DNA of 64,000 bases from Phytohalomonas tamaricis (GTDB lineage Bacteria > Pseudomonadota > Gammaproteobacteria > Pseudomonadales > Halomonadaceae), in assembly GCF_003012345.1 (NCBI RefSeq), contig NZ_PVRV01000023.1, positions 62,001-126,000 of the forward strand, in the 5' to 3' direction. The notes below the pieces were generated by a model, which was not told where the DNA came from, made no database searches, and saw nothing but the letters and a program-made list of their open reading frames with translations. The position numbers and the translations under genes were made by a program. The stretch's first letter is position 1; each line of letters opens with the position of its first letter. Of the stretch, positions 49,884 through 58,795 are shown piece after piece.

Positions 49884-49906
49884 GGATATCTGCGTCTAAA
49901 GAGCAA

Positions 49907-50632
49907 TCAGTGGTGATGATGAATCATCTGGACCTGCTCACCGTAAAGCTGGGAGATGGTATCTGCCGTAACAGATTCGGTTGAATGACTCAGTAACGTT
50001 CTGTTCAGGCAAGCGACCTGATCAACATAATCGCTGATAAAGCCAAGATCATGAGAGATCAGTACCAGTGTCATGTCACGCTTGAAACTGGCAAACAGCT
50101 CAAATAGGGATCGTTCACCATTACTATCAACGCTTGCAGTAGGCTCATCGAGCAACAGCACATCCGGTTGAGAGGCCAGGGCACGTGCAATCAAAACGCG
50201 CTGTAGTTGCCCGCCGGAAAGTGAATCAATATGACGATAACGTAGATGAGTAATCTCTAGTGTTTCAAGTACACCATCGACCTTCTGGCGATCACGTCGG
50301 CGCCAAGGCCCCCACATATGCCCCTTGCCAAGCAATCCCATCAGTACAACATCCTCAACCGAAATGGGAAAGGAGCGCGCAAAGCGCGCAAACTGAGGGA
50401 CATAGCCTATACGGCGAGAGGCCTGAGTGGGCGTTTGTCCAAAGATACGTATCCGCCCCTGTTGGGGCGCCAATAGCCCCAGCATTAGCCGTAGCAGGGT
50501 ACTTTTGCCTCCCCCGTTGGGGCCAATCAGGCCAACAAATCCACCATGCGGAACGCACAGGGACACATTATCGAGCACTAGCTGCCTCTCGAATGAAAAT
50601 GATACCCCATCAATTTCTATAGCATGGGTCAT
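49907..50632 (-). CDS. znuC: Zinc ABC transporter ATP-binding protein ZnuC
   Basis: 241 residues. Walker A GPNGGGKSTLL, Q-loop YVPQFARF, signature LSGGQLQRVLIARAL, Walker B VLLLDEPTASVD and switch His in LISHDLGF. The C-terminus ends HHHH, a possible zinc-handling tag. Overlaps znuA by 4 bp. Confidence 0.95.
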   Translation of the reverse strand: MTHAIEIDGVSFSFERQLVLDNVSLCVPHGGFVGLIGPNGGGKSTLLRLMLGLLAPQQGRIRIFGQTPTQASRRIGYVPQFARFARSFPISVEDVVLMGLLGKGHMWGPWRRRDRQKVDGVLETLEITHLRYRHIDSLSGGQLQRVLIARALASQPDVLLLDEPTASVDSNGERSLFELFASFKRDMTLVLISHDLGFISDYVDQVACLNRTLLSHSTESVTADTISQLYGEQVQMIHHHH

Positions 50633-51531
50633 GATTTATCACGCTGAGACTTCTCGAAACCTGCAACGAGTGTATCGGTAATACGCTGCAGATTCTCAAT
50701 GTAATCGGCGGCAAGCGGGTCGATAGTGGTCACCTCAGCATCAAGTGACTGTGCCAGGCGGCGCGCCGCCGCTTGAGAGAATTGTTCCTGCACAAAGATG
50801 ACATGAATATTATGTTCACGTGCCTGTTCGATAAGCTCGCTTAGCGACCTAGGCGTAGGCTCTCGGCCGTTAAGCTCAATCGGTAGCTGAGTCAGATGGA
50901 AGCGGTCGGCATAATACCCCCAAGCGGGATGATACACCATGAAGGATTGACCTTCGTAAGGTTTGAGCTGGCTGGCGATTTCCCGTGTCTTGTCGTTGAG
51001 CGTCTTGACTACTTCAGCTTCACGCGCGCGGATGTCTGCGGCACGCTCAGGAAGTTGTTCGACCAGAGCGTCGGCAGCCTTATGAGCCATCTGAACCATC
51101 AACTGAGGGTCGAGCCATACATGAGGGTCCGCTGCGCCTTCGTGACCATGTTCATGGTCGTGGTCGTGGTCGTGGTCGCCATCATGATGGTGCGCTTCTA
51201 TGCTACGCAGCGGTAAATCCTCATGAAGATCCACAATGTTGAGCTGAGGCGCCTGTGATGCCATGCGATCGAGCCAAGCCGCCTCGAAAGGGACCCCAAT
51301 GGCAAAATAAATCGATGTCTCGGTCAAAGCACTTAGCTGTTTCGGGGTAGGTGAATACTCTTCAGGTTCAAGCCCGGGCTTCACCAACGTCATCACATCA
51401 ACATCATCGCCGCCCAACTGCGTAATCAGCCATTGCTCCGGCACAATACTTACAGCAACTTTCAGCGGTGCTGCGAATACGCCTGGCGAAGCAGCAAGTA
51501 ATAAACTGGCCAGAAGCAAACGTGCTCTCAT
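50629..51531 (-). CDS. znuA: Periplasmic zinc-binding protein ZnuA
   Basis: 300 residues with signal peptide (MRARLLLASLLLAASPGVFA). Cluster 9 solute-binding fold with a His/Asp-rich loop (HHHDGDHDHDHDHEHGHEG, about residues 113-131) that captures zinc. Conserved zinc ligands include His in DPHVWLDPQ and FMVYHPAWGY and Asp in TTIDPLA. It delivers zinc to ZnuBC. It starts 26 bp after the pyrC-like gene. Confidence 0.95.
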   Translation of the reverse strand: MRARLLLASLLLAASPGVFAAPLKVAVSIVPEQWLITQLGGDDVDVMTLVKPGLEPEEYSPTPKQLSALTETSIYFAIGVPFEAAWLDRMASQAPQLNIVDLHEDLPLRSIEAHHHDGDHDHDHDHEHGHEGAADPHVWLDPQLMVQMAHKAADALVEQLPERAADIRAREAEVVKTLNDKTREIASQLKPYEGQSFMVYHPAWGYYADRFHLTQLPIELNGREPTPRSLSELIEQAREHNIHVIFVQEQFSQAAARRLAQSLDAEVTTIDPLAADYIENLQRITDTLVAGFEKSQRDKS

Positions 51532-51557
51532 TTCATAACCCTTTTATAAAAACAAAA

Positions 51558-52889
51558 TTATCGGTTGTACGTCAGACGCGAGCCAGGCGCTTGTGCATTA
51601 ATACGTGAGCCATCCCACACTTTGATGCCATTAACGAATGTCGCAGAAATCTGGGCACGGAAGTTCGTGCCTTCAAACGGGCTCCAGCCACACTTGTAGA
51701 GAAGCGAGGATGGCGTAACGGTAGTGGTCTTTTCCAGATCGACAAGCACTAGATCGGCAAAATATCCTTCGCGAATGAAGCCTCGCTCGGCTACTTCAAA
51801 CCGCTTAGCCACGTTATGGCTGGTTTTCTCAACAATAGTTTCGAGGCTGAAATAACCGGATTTGACCTGATCAAGTAAGGAAAGCAGGGCATGTTGCACT
51901 AGGGGCAATCCCGATGGAGCCTTGAAATACGTGTTGTTTTTTTCTTCACGGGTATGCGGTGCATGATCGGTAGCGATAACGTCGATACGGCCATCGTTGA
52001 TGGCATCACGCAATGCTTGCCGATCAGCCGCCGTCTTGATGGCTGGATTGCATTTGATGTCGGCACCAAGGCGATCATAATCTTCATCACAAAACCACAG
52101 ATGGTGTACGCAGGCCTCACTGGTGATCAGCTTGCCTTCGACCGGCCCGGGCGTGAAAAGCGACATTTCATCGGCTGTGGTCAGATGCAAAACATGCAGG
52201 CGGGTTTCAAAACGCTTGGCGAGTTCCACCGCCATAGTTGAGCTTTTCAAGCAGGCTTCTCGTGACCGGATCTCGCCATGCAGCCGAAAAGGGACGTTTT
52301 CGCCATACTGCTCACGTGCTCGGCGCTCATGTTCTTGAATCATCGGCGTATCTTCACAATGCGTGATGATCGGAATTGGCGCATGGTCGAACATTTGTTC
52401 AAGAATATGAGGGTCATCTACCAGCATATTGCCCGTCGACGATCCCATGAATATTTTGATGCCACAGGTGGCACGGGGATCCAGTGACTTGATAGCTTCG
52501 AGATTGTCGTTACTCGCACCGTGGTAGAACGCGTAATTGGCATATGCACGGCCATGCGCAAGGGCAAACTTGGCTTCGAGCGCCTCACTGTTCAACGTCG
52601 GCGGATTAACGTTGGGCATATCCATGAAGCTGGTGATACCACCCGCCACGGCGGCCGCTGACTCGGTGGCCATATCACCTTTAGCGGTTAAACCCGGTTC
52701 GCGAAAGTGAACCTGGTCATCAATCATGCCTGGGAGTAAATAGCGACCTGCTGCATCGAGCGTCTCGCGAGCCGGCTGATCGATCTTTGTCGCCAGCGTG
52801 GCAATACGCCCACCCTTGATACCCACATCAAGCGTTTGTATGCGGCCTTCATTGACGACTCGCGCGTTGACGATGCATAGATCGAGCAT
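51558..52889 (-). CDS. Dihydroorotase-family protein (PyrC paralogue) with QxH metal motif
   Basis: 443 residues, amidohydrolase fold. GMIDDQVHFREPGLTAKGD is the substrate/metal motif, in which the usual HxH is Gln59-x-His61. Carboxylated Lys in GIKIFMGSS, His in ITHCEDT and VLHLTTA and Asp in VIATDHAPH are kept. Dihydroorotase closes carbamoyl-aspartate in pyrimidine synthesis. The position between zur and znuA and the reduced His set fit the Zur-regulated pyrC2 paralogues that replace the zinc enzyme in starvation. It could have another amidase substrate. Confidence 0.88.
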   Translation of the reverse strand: MLDLCIVNARVVNEGRIQTLDVGIKGGRIATLATKIDQPARETLDAAGRYLLPGMIDDQVHFREPGLTAKGDMATESAAAVAGGITSFMDMPNVNPPTLNSEALEAKFALAHGRAYANYAFYHGASNDNLEAIKSLDPRATCGIKIFMGSSTGNMLVDDPHILEQMFDHAPIPIITHCEDTPMIQEHERRAREQYGENVPFRLHGEIRSREACLKSSTMAVELAKRFETRLHVLHLTTADEMSLFTPGPVEGKLITSEACVHHLWFCDEDYDRLGADIKCNPAIKTAADRQALRDAINDGRIDVIATDHAPHTREEKNNTYFKAPSGLPLVQHALLSLLDQVKSGYFSLETIVEKTSHNVAKRFEVAERGFIREGYFADLVLVDLEKTTTVTPSSLLYKCGWSPFEGTNFRAQISATFVNGIKVWDGSRINAQAPGSRLTYNR

Positions 52890-52914
52890 AACTCCTCCTA
52901 CCTAAATAAAATTA

Positions 52915-52927
52915 ATGTTATAACATA
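52915..52927 (-). promoter_or_regulatory. Candidate Zur box upstream of the pyrC-like gene
   Basis: GTTATAACATACC agrees with the gammaproteobacterial Zur core GTTATA-N-TATAAC at 11 of 13 positions and lies within ATGTTATAACAT, a perfect palindrome, 26 bp upstream of the pyrC-like start. Confidence 0.6.
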
Positions 52928-52945
52928 CCAAAAAAGAACACAACG

Positions 52946-53386
52946 TCAGGTAGCACGACACTCAGCACACAATCCCGAGAGCTCAATTGTTTGACGCTCA
53001 ATCGAAAAACCATGCGATGCGGCAACTTGATCCAGCAGAGTCGTGACATCGTGCTGATGTATCTCTTCGACAAGCCCGCAGTTGCGACAGATCATCAACT
53101 GGAAGCCTCGAGAATGATTAGGGCAAGGGCAGGCGACATAGGCATTAAAGGATTCGATGCGGTGAACCAGACCCTGTTCGATCAGAAAATCAAGCGCTCT
53201 ATAAACAGTAGGTGGACGCGCTGCAGCATGCTCACTCGATAAGCGATCCAGCAACTCATAAGCTTTTAAACCACTGGGCGACTCACTGATCATTTCGAAA
53301 ACACGACGGCGGATGGGGGTGAAACGCACACCTTGCTGGTGACAGCGATCCTCGGCAAGGCTCAGCATATTGGTCATGTCAGGCAT
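52946..53386 (-). CDS. zur: Zinc uptake regulator Zur (Fur family)
   Basis: 146 residues. Winged helix (VRFTPIRRRVFEMISESPSG, then PPTVYRALDFLIEQGLVHRI) and Fur dimer domain with the structural zinc site C-x2-C twice (ICRNCG and GLCAEC) and the EEIHQHD sensory segment. Zn-loaded Zur represses zinc uptake. It lies directly upstream of the znu operon on the same strand. Confidence 0.92.
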   Translation of the reverse strand: MPDMTNMLSLAEDRCHQQGVRFTPIRRRVFEMISESPSGLKAYELLDRLSSEHAAARPPTVYRALDFLIEQGLVHRIESFNAYVACPCPNHSRGFQLMICRNCGLVEEIHQHDVTTLLDQVAASHGFSIERQTIELSGLCAECRAT

Positions 53387-53486
53387 TGGAACTCTCTAAA
53401 ATAGATACTCTTTAAAATATCGAAACGCAGCCTTTAAGTTAAGTCTCAACAGTAACGGTAGTGCTTTGAGAAAAATATAGGCAAAG

Positions 53487-53675
53487 CTAATGGCTGAGCA
53501 GCACGTAGGCCAGAGGAACAACGCCACATAGCATGACGATTGCGGCTTTCCAGCTCGTTTTGACGATAAACTGTTCCTGGCCAGTGGTATTAAGTAAAGA
53601 CACTATTTTAGCTGCCAGAAAAAAAGCGTAACCAAAACAGGCAAGCGCAAAAACTACGGTGATGACCAACAACAT
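53487..53675 (-). CDS. Small two-helix membrane protein
   Basis: 62 residues: MLLVITVVFALACFGYAFFL as first helix, a polar loop NTTGQEQFIVKTSWK, then AAIVMLCGVVPLAYVLLSH as second helix. GAGG lies eight bases before the ATG. Family unknown. Between zur and the SDR gene. Confidence 0.6.
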   Translation of the reverse strand: MLLVITVVFALACFGYAFFLAAKIVSLLNTTGQEQFIVKTSWKAAIVMLCGVVPLAYVLLSH

Positions 53676-53850
53676 GACGGCCTCATGCGGAGAAGATGTC
53701 GACTATATGTGGGGATATGATCTTAAAAGATAAAACCTGTCTGTACGAGAAGCTAAGGACGCAGGTAAATGAGGTCCAGTATAGAGCCGTGATTATTTTT
53801 GCATATCATATTTAACATAATATACATTATGCGAAACCATGGTTCTGCAG

Positions 53851-53875
53851 AAGGCGCTGCTACTAGCAGCGCCTT
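53851..53875. terminator. Strong hairpin downstream of the SDR gene
   Basis: AAGGCGCTGC-TACTA-GCAGCGCCTT, ten-base perfect arms, 17 bp after the SDR stop; no long T-tract. In the 216-bp gap between SDR and the small membrane protein there is also CATAAT-ATAC-ATTATG (53816-53831). Confidence 0.6.
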
Positions 53876-53891
53876 ACAACCACCAATATCA

Positions 53892-54665
53892 TCATGCTTG
53901 CCGAGGTTGCCCATTGGACGCTGACAAACCGCCATCTACAGGTAGATTAACGCCATTGACGAAACGTGCATCATGGCTGGCAAGAAATGCAATCACATCA
54001 CCGACTTCTTCCGGCTCTGCCGCCCGTCCTATCGGAATACGCTCTTTAAACGCGCTCATGAGCGACTCGTCATCTGCCATATCCTTGGTCAGCTCACTCC
54101 AGGTCAACGTTGGGCAAACGGCATTGATGCGAATACCATCGGTGCCATGATCCATGGCCAGCGCACGAGTAAAGTTAGTAACCGCGCCCTTGGCTGCATT
54201 ATAAAAGCTCATGCCCCAGTCACCGCCCAGACCGGACACTGAAGACACATTGATAATGGAACCCTGTTGCTTGATCAATTGTGGAATTGCCGCACGGCAG
54301 CAATAAAAAACACCGTCCAGGTCGATCGACATCACTTTCTGCCAATCTTCAACGCTTGCCTCAGTGACTTTGCCCGAAGCTGCAGTACCTGCATTATTAA
54401 CCAGAACGTCTAAACGCCCGAATTTTTCGACAACGTCCTTAACTAACGCCTCAACATCTTCTAGATTCGAGACATCCGTAGGCCTCACGAAGGTGCGATC
54501 GGATAATTCCCGTGCTACTTCTTCGAGCTTTTCCTGCGTACGTCCGACTAAAACGACATGAGCGCCTTCGCTATCGAAGCGTTTAGCCGTTGCCTTACCG
54601 ATACCTGAGCCTGACCCGGTTACAATAACGACCTGAGCGGTGAAACGATTCATCCCTGATGTCAT
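53892..54665 (-). CDS. Short-chain dehydrogenase/reductase
   Basis: 257 residues, Rossmann fold. Cofactor loop TGSGSGIGKA, NNAG, catalytic Ser in INVSSVSG and Tyr/Lys in YNAAKGAV. Arg in LVGRT after the second strand suggests NADP(H). C-terminus PVDGGLSASNGQPRQA. Substrate unknown. Start could be ATG 54665 or the one four codons later. Confidence 0.88.
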   Translation of the reverse strand: MTSGMNRFTAQVVIVTGSGSGIGKATAKRFDSEGAHVVLVGRTQEKLEEVARELSDRTFVRPTDVSNLEDVEALVKDVVEKFGRLDVLVNNAGTAASGKVTEASVEDWQKVMSIDLDGVFYCCRAAIPQLIKQQGSIINVSSVSGLGGDWGMSFYNAAKGAVTNFTRALAMDHGTDGIRINAVCPTLTWSELTKDMADDESLMSAFKERIPIGRAAEPEEVGDVIAFLASHDARFVNGVNLPVDGGLSASNGQPRQA

Positions 54666-54753
54666 GTTGCATTACTCCCAAATAACGACTGCATCGAGTC
54701 TCATTGATCACCCAATAAAAGGTAGAGCAAAGTCTACGTCGATGCTTAAGGGT

Positions 54754-57045
54754 TCACTCTCGCCTGATATTCCACCATTTGGGTAACAGGTACTGAATCT
54801 CGGCATGCGTAAACCGGTCGTCAATAAGAAAGACAGCGCCTTTATCCTGTTGAGTACGAATCACCCTCCCCGCTGCTTGAACAACCTTCTGCATACCGGG
54901 ATAGAGATAAGTGTAGCGATAGCCATCGCCAAACAGTGATTGCATCCGCTTTTTGATCTGTTCATTGACAGCATTCATTTGCGGTAATCCCAGCGTGGCG
55001 ATAAAAGCACCTACAAGGCGCTTCCCCGGTAAATCTACTCCCTCTCCGAAGGCTCCGCCCAGTACAGCGAAGGCGACGCCACGGCCATCAGATGTGAACT
55101 GATCGAGAAAGGCTTGTCGCGCATGCTCATCCATGTGCCGTTCTTGTATCCAGATCGAAATATCTGGATACCGCGCGCTGAACACTTCCACTACTTGCTG
55201 GAGATAATCAAAACTGCTGAAAAATGTTAGATAATTGCCCGGCGACTTTTCGTATTGGCGGGCAACCAATGCCGCAATGGGTTCAAGCGATGCCCTACGA
55301 TGCTGAAAACGCGTCGATATCTGCCGATTGACATGAACCTCAAGCTGCTCATGGCTGAACGGTGTATCGACTTCTATCCACGGCGTGCCATCAGGTAATC
55401 CCAGCAAGTTCTTGTAGAAATGACCGGGGCTCAATGTTGCCGAGAACAACACTGTTGCACGTGAGGCTTCGAATTTTAATTTCATGAAGGGCGCGGGAAC
55501 CACATTTCGTAGACACAGCATGGATGTGCTTTGCCCTTTCCTCTTCTTATCTTCGTTTCCTTCGGATTTCGTGATATCGAATAGAAAATTAGCATCAAAA
55601 AGTTCTGCAATTTGTCCAAAGCGCAGCGCATCAAAATAAAAGCGTTGTAATATGCTATCGATGCCGATGGGATGTTCCGTGAGATAATCGGTAATTGCTG
55701 AAGCAGTATGCTGTAGCACTAGCAGAAACTTGGCCGGAGCCTCGTCATAAGCGCCGTAACTGGACGCCTGCTCCTTGTTGAGCATATTCCATTGGCGACT
55801 AAGGCGGTCCAGCGGCTTCTTGAGGGCTGAAGGCGCTATGCGACGCAGGTAGTTAAATCCCACCTGATCCAACTCGGCGGTATACATCTTTCGCCCACGC
55901 TCAATCATGTTATGGGCTTCATCGACCAGTACGCTGACACGCCACTGATTGATTCTGGTCATGGCATAGAGCATCGCGCTGACATCGAAATAATAGTTGT
56001 AATCACCGACGATAACGTCGCTCCAGCGTGTCATTTCCTGACTCAAGTAATAGGGGCAAACGTTGTGCTCTAGCGCTACAGTACGCAGTGCATGGTGATC
56101 AAGCATACGGCATTCAAGAGCTGCCTCCCGAGCCGCTGGCAAACGATCATAGAACCCCTGTGCCAGCGGGCAGGAATCACCATGGCATGCCCTGTCAGGG
56201 TGTTCGCACGCTTTGTCGCGTGCGGTGAGTTCAAGTACGCGCAGCGGCAAAGATGGTTCATGCTCCGCGTGGGCATTGGACAATAATTGCTTCAGCGCAT
56301 CGAGCGCCAAACGTCGCCCAGGTGTTTTCGCGGCAAGAAAGAAAAGTTTATCGAGCTGCTGGGAAGGAAATGCTTTAAGCAGTGGGAATAGTGTTCCCAT
56401 TGTCTTGCCGATGCCTGTCGGCGCCTGGAGCATAAGGCAACGCCCGGTACTTACGGCTTTATATGCAGCCTCAGCCAATTGACGCTGACCGACACGGAAT
56501 TCGCCAAATGGAAAGCGCAATTCTCGCAGCGCTTGATTACGTGCCGACTGATGAGCTAGCTCCTGCTCTGCCCAGCCGAGAAAGAAACTGCACTTATGTT
56601 CAAAAAACTGTTCAAGCAAGTTTGGTGAAAACACCTCGCTTATTACGGTTTCCTGCTGGGTGACGATATTGAAATACACAAGAGCCAGCCTGACTTCAGG
56701 CAATTCAAGCTTGCAACAAAGTAGCCAGCCGTAAATCTTGGCCTGGGCCCAATGAAGTTGCCGATGGTTTTCCGGCATAAGGTTCAGGTCACCGCGATAG
56801 GTCTTTACCTCTTCCAGCTGATTCAATACAGGGTCATACCCATCGGCTCGTCCACGCACCACAAGGTGCTGATATGCGCCTTCAAGCGTGATTTCAGTCT
56901 GATAATCTGCATGGCGTCTTGAGGCGACCAGTCCGTGCCCTGCTATACCTTCTTGTGCCGACGGAGAAGGCGTGAAACACAGGTCCAAGTCGCCTGCTTT
57001 GGCTGTAAATTCACATAGTGCCCGAACCGCAACGCGATACTTCAC
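54754..57045 (-). CDS. XPD/DinG-type Fe-S helicase with N-terminal PD-(D/E)XK nuclease-like domain
   Basis: 763 residues. N-terminal region has VVRGRADGYDP and LEEVKTYRGDL, a PD-(D/E)XK-like set, followed by superfamily 2 helicase motifs: Walker A APTGIGKTMGTLF, DEAH in VLVDEAHNM, motif III FSATLSPG, motif VI QAAGRVIRTQQDKG. Four Cys between motifs I and II (CEHPDRACHGDSCPLA and NVCPYYLS) would bind a 4Fe-4S cluster. It overlaps FAN1 by 4 bp, so the two act probably together in crosslink or replication repair. Confidence 0.92.
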   Translation of the reverse strand: MKYRVAVRALCEFTAKAGDLDLCFTPSPSAQEGIAGHGLVASRRHADYQTEITLEGAYQHLVVRGRADGYDPVLNQLEEVKTYRGDLNLMPENHRQLHWAQAKIYGWLLCCKLELPEVRLALVYFNIVTQQETVISEVFSPNLLEQFFEHKCSFFLGWAEQELAHQSARNQALRELRFPFGEFRVGQRQLAEAAYKAVSTGRCLMLQAPTGIGKTMGTLFPLLKAFPSQQLDKLFFLAAKTPGRRLALDALKQLLSNAHAEHEPSLPLRVLELTARDKACEHPDRACHGDSCPLAQGFYDRLPAAREAALECRMLDHHALRTVALEHNVCPYYLSQEMTRWSDVIVGDYNYYFDVSAMLYAMTRINQWRVSVLVDEAHNMIERGRKMYTAELDQVGFNYLRRIAPSALKKPLDRLSRQWNMLNKEQASSYGAYDEAPAKFLLVLQHTASAITDYLTEHPIGIDSILQRFYFDALRFGQIAELFDANFLFDITKSEGNEDKKRKGQSTSMLCLRNVVPAPFMKLKFEASRATVLFSATLSPGHFYKNLLGLPDGTPWIEVDTPFSHEQLEVHVNRQISTRFQHRRASLEPIAALVARQYEKSPGNYLTFFSSFDYLQQVVEVFSARYPDISIWIQERHMDEHARQAFLDQFTSDGRGVAFAVLGGAFGEGVDLPGKRLVGAFIATLGLPQMNAVNEQIKKRMQSLFGDGYRYTYLYPGMQKVVQAAGRVIRTQQDKGAVFLIDDRFTHAEIQYLLPKWWNIRRE

Positions 57046-58721
57046 GCCTCAGACGCCTCGTAAGGTGACGTCGCCCATTGCACATAACACACCGCTACAG
57101 GCATGTCGTGCTGTGTACAAAACTCAAGCCAGCGCAGTTGATTATCCTGTAGCCGGTCGCCTGGCCCTTTCACTTCGATCATTTTGTACCGACGCTCATT
57201 CGGCCAGAACTGGATTAAATCGGGAAAGCCTGCGCGATTAGCCTTGAGATCAATGAGCATGCGCTCAAACCATTGCTTAAGATGTTTAGCTGGCAGGCAT
57301 GTCAGCGCCTGATCCAGCAAGGCCTCACTTATGGCTTCCCAGTAAATAAAAGGCGATTGAATCCCCTGCTTGGCAGCGAAGTTGTTCCATATCGTGGTTT
57401 GGTACGCTGCCGAGTCGAGTTGAGACAGGCAGGCCTCAAATAATGCTGCCCGTTTATGATAAAAATCGGCTCGTAACAGATCTGCCGGCCCGACGTGAAA
57501 AGGATGAAAAAAAGCGCCTGGCACCGCTGCGAAAATCGTATCCCAGCACAACAGACCAAATAGCGCATTGAGCAGCGTGTTCTCGACATAATGCACCGGG
57601 CCTTCTTTCTTGCTGAGATGGTCACGCACGGCGGCTTCAACGCTTTCCCCCGCGGGTTTAGGCAATTTAAGCGTCATACGCTCAAACGCAATGCTGCCCT
57701 GCTTAGGCAACTGAGGTAGCCCGAGCTTACGTCGTAAGCGCGGCAATATGCGCTGCACATGCTGCTTTTCAGCTTCGCTTTCCGGTGTGGCTTCAGCGTC
57801 TTGGGCCACATCGAACGCCTCATCATATTGCCCGCTGCGCTCCAGCACACGCAGCCGCCGGACACGCGCACCGGGATAGGCACATGCCTTATAGAGCGTT
57901 ACCGCCGTTGCAGGCTCGTTCATTCGCTCATGGTGCTGCGCTAGTTGATAAAGCAGTTTGGCTCGGCGAGATTCAAGCCAGCTATTAGTTGTTATTGGGC
58001 CTGGCAAGGCTTCTAAAATGGTGACTGCAGATTCGCCCTGTTCGAATCGCTCACGACAGTCATGGATATGCAAATAGAGGTCAATATCGTCGCGCGTCCG
58101 AAAAGCACGTGATGACATGGAAAATTCGACCGTCTCATAACGGTAGACACCTAACTCAGCGAGTACGAATTCCGACCAGTCCTGACGCAAGTTGCCGAAG
58201 AGCATTAGTCTGAATCGATCGCACATGCCCATGATGGTCAGCGCGTAGAGGCACTCATCAGCGTCTTCGCACCAGCCCTTGAAGCATCTGACCTCTTCAG
58301 AGCTCTCTTCTTGCAATGCCTCACGCACCTTTTCCAGCATCTCCCTCTTGGATATAGTCGCCTTGGGCAAGTATTGCTTGAAATTCGCTGTGATCTCTTT
58401 TTTTGTCAGCAATCCAAAGAGTTGTTCAAGTGTCAGTGTCGGTTCAAGGTCGACCCAACCATGCTGCTGCAAAGGCACTATGGCTTGTTCAGCTAGTCCG
58501 ATCTCTTCATACGTCAGTTTGCTGGCGCGGAACACTATCCCCTTGCGCATGATCATTCTGACCAGCAACGCTTGCGAGGCCTGAGGAAGAGATAAAAAAC
58601 ACTCAATGAAATCCTGTTCCGGAGCGCTCAATAAATCACTGTAACGTGCCCGGACCCAGCGCAGAACATTGCAGAAATTGACAAGGTAATAGAAAGGATC
58701 ATCGAGCGTGCCGTTTATCAC
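57042..58721 (-). CDS. FAN1 structure-specific nuclease (VRR-NUC domain)
   Basis: 559 residues, the length of the Pseudomonas FAN1. N-terminal SAP-like region (QASQALLVRMIMRKGIVFRA), TPR-like helical middle, and C-terminal VRR-NUC nuclease with RAGFPDLIQFWP and YKMIEVKGPGDRLQDNQLRW, carrying Asp, Glu-x-Lys and Gln. FAN1 cuts 5' flaps and resolves interstrand crosslinks. Cotranscribed with the helicase gene (4-bp overlap). Bacterial FAN1 is limited to few lineages. Confidence 0.94.
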   Translation of the reverse strand: MINGTLDDPFYYLVNFCNVLRWVRARYSDLLSAPEQDFIECFLSLPQASQALLVRMIMRKGIVFRASKLTYEEIGLAEQAIVPLQQHGWVDLEPTLTLEQLFGLLTKKEITANFKQYLPKATISKREMLEKVREALQEESSEEVRCFKGWCEDADECLYALTIMGMCDRFRLMLFGNLRQDWSEFVLAELGVYRYETVEFSMSSRAFRTRDDIDLYLHIHDCRERFEQGESAVTILEALPGPITTNSWLESRRAKLLYQLAQHHERMNEPATAVTLYKACAYPGARVRRLRVLERSGQYDEAFDVAQDAEATPESEAEKQHVQRILPRLRRKLGLPQLPKQGSIAFERMTLKLPKPAGESVEAAVRDHLSKKEGPVHYVENTLLNALFGLLCWDTIFAAVPGAFFHPFHVGPADLLRADFYHKRAALFEACLSQLDSAAYQTTIWNNFAAKQGIQSPFIYWEAISEALLDQALTCLPAKHLKQWFERMLIDLKANRAGFPDLIQFWPNERRYKMIEVKGPGDRLQDNQLRWLEFCTQHDMPVAVCYVQWATSPYEASEA

Positions 58722-58795
58722 TCAGAAACACCAATGCTGTTTATCCATACAGCATGATAACAGCCGTCTGCTGATGTGAAAAAGCGAATATCAGA

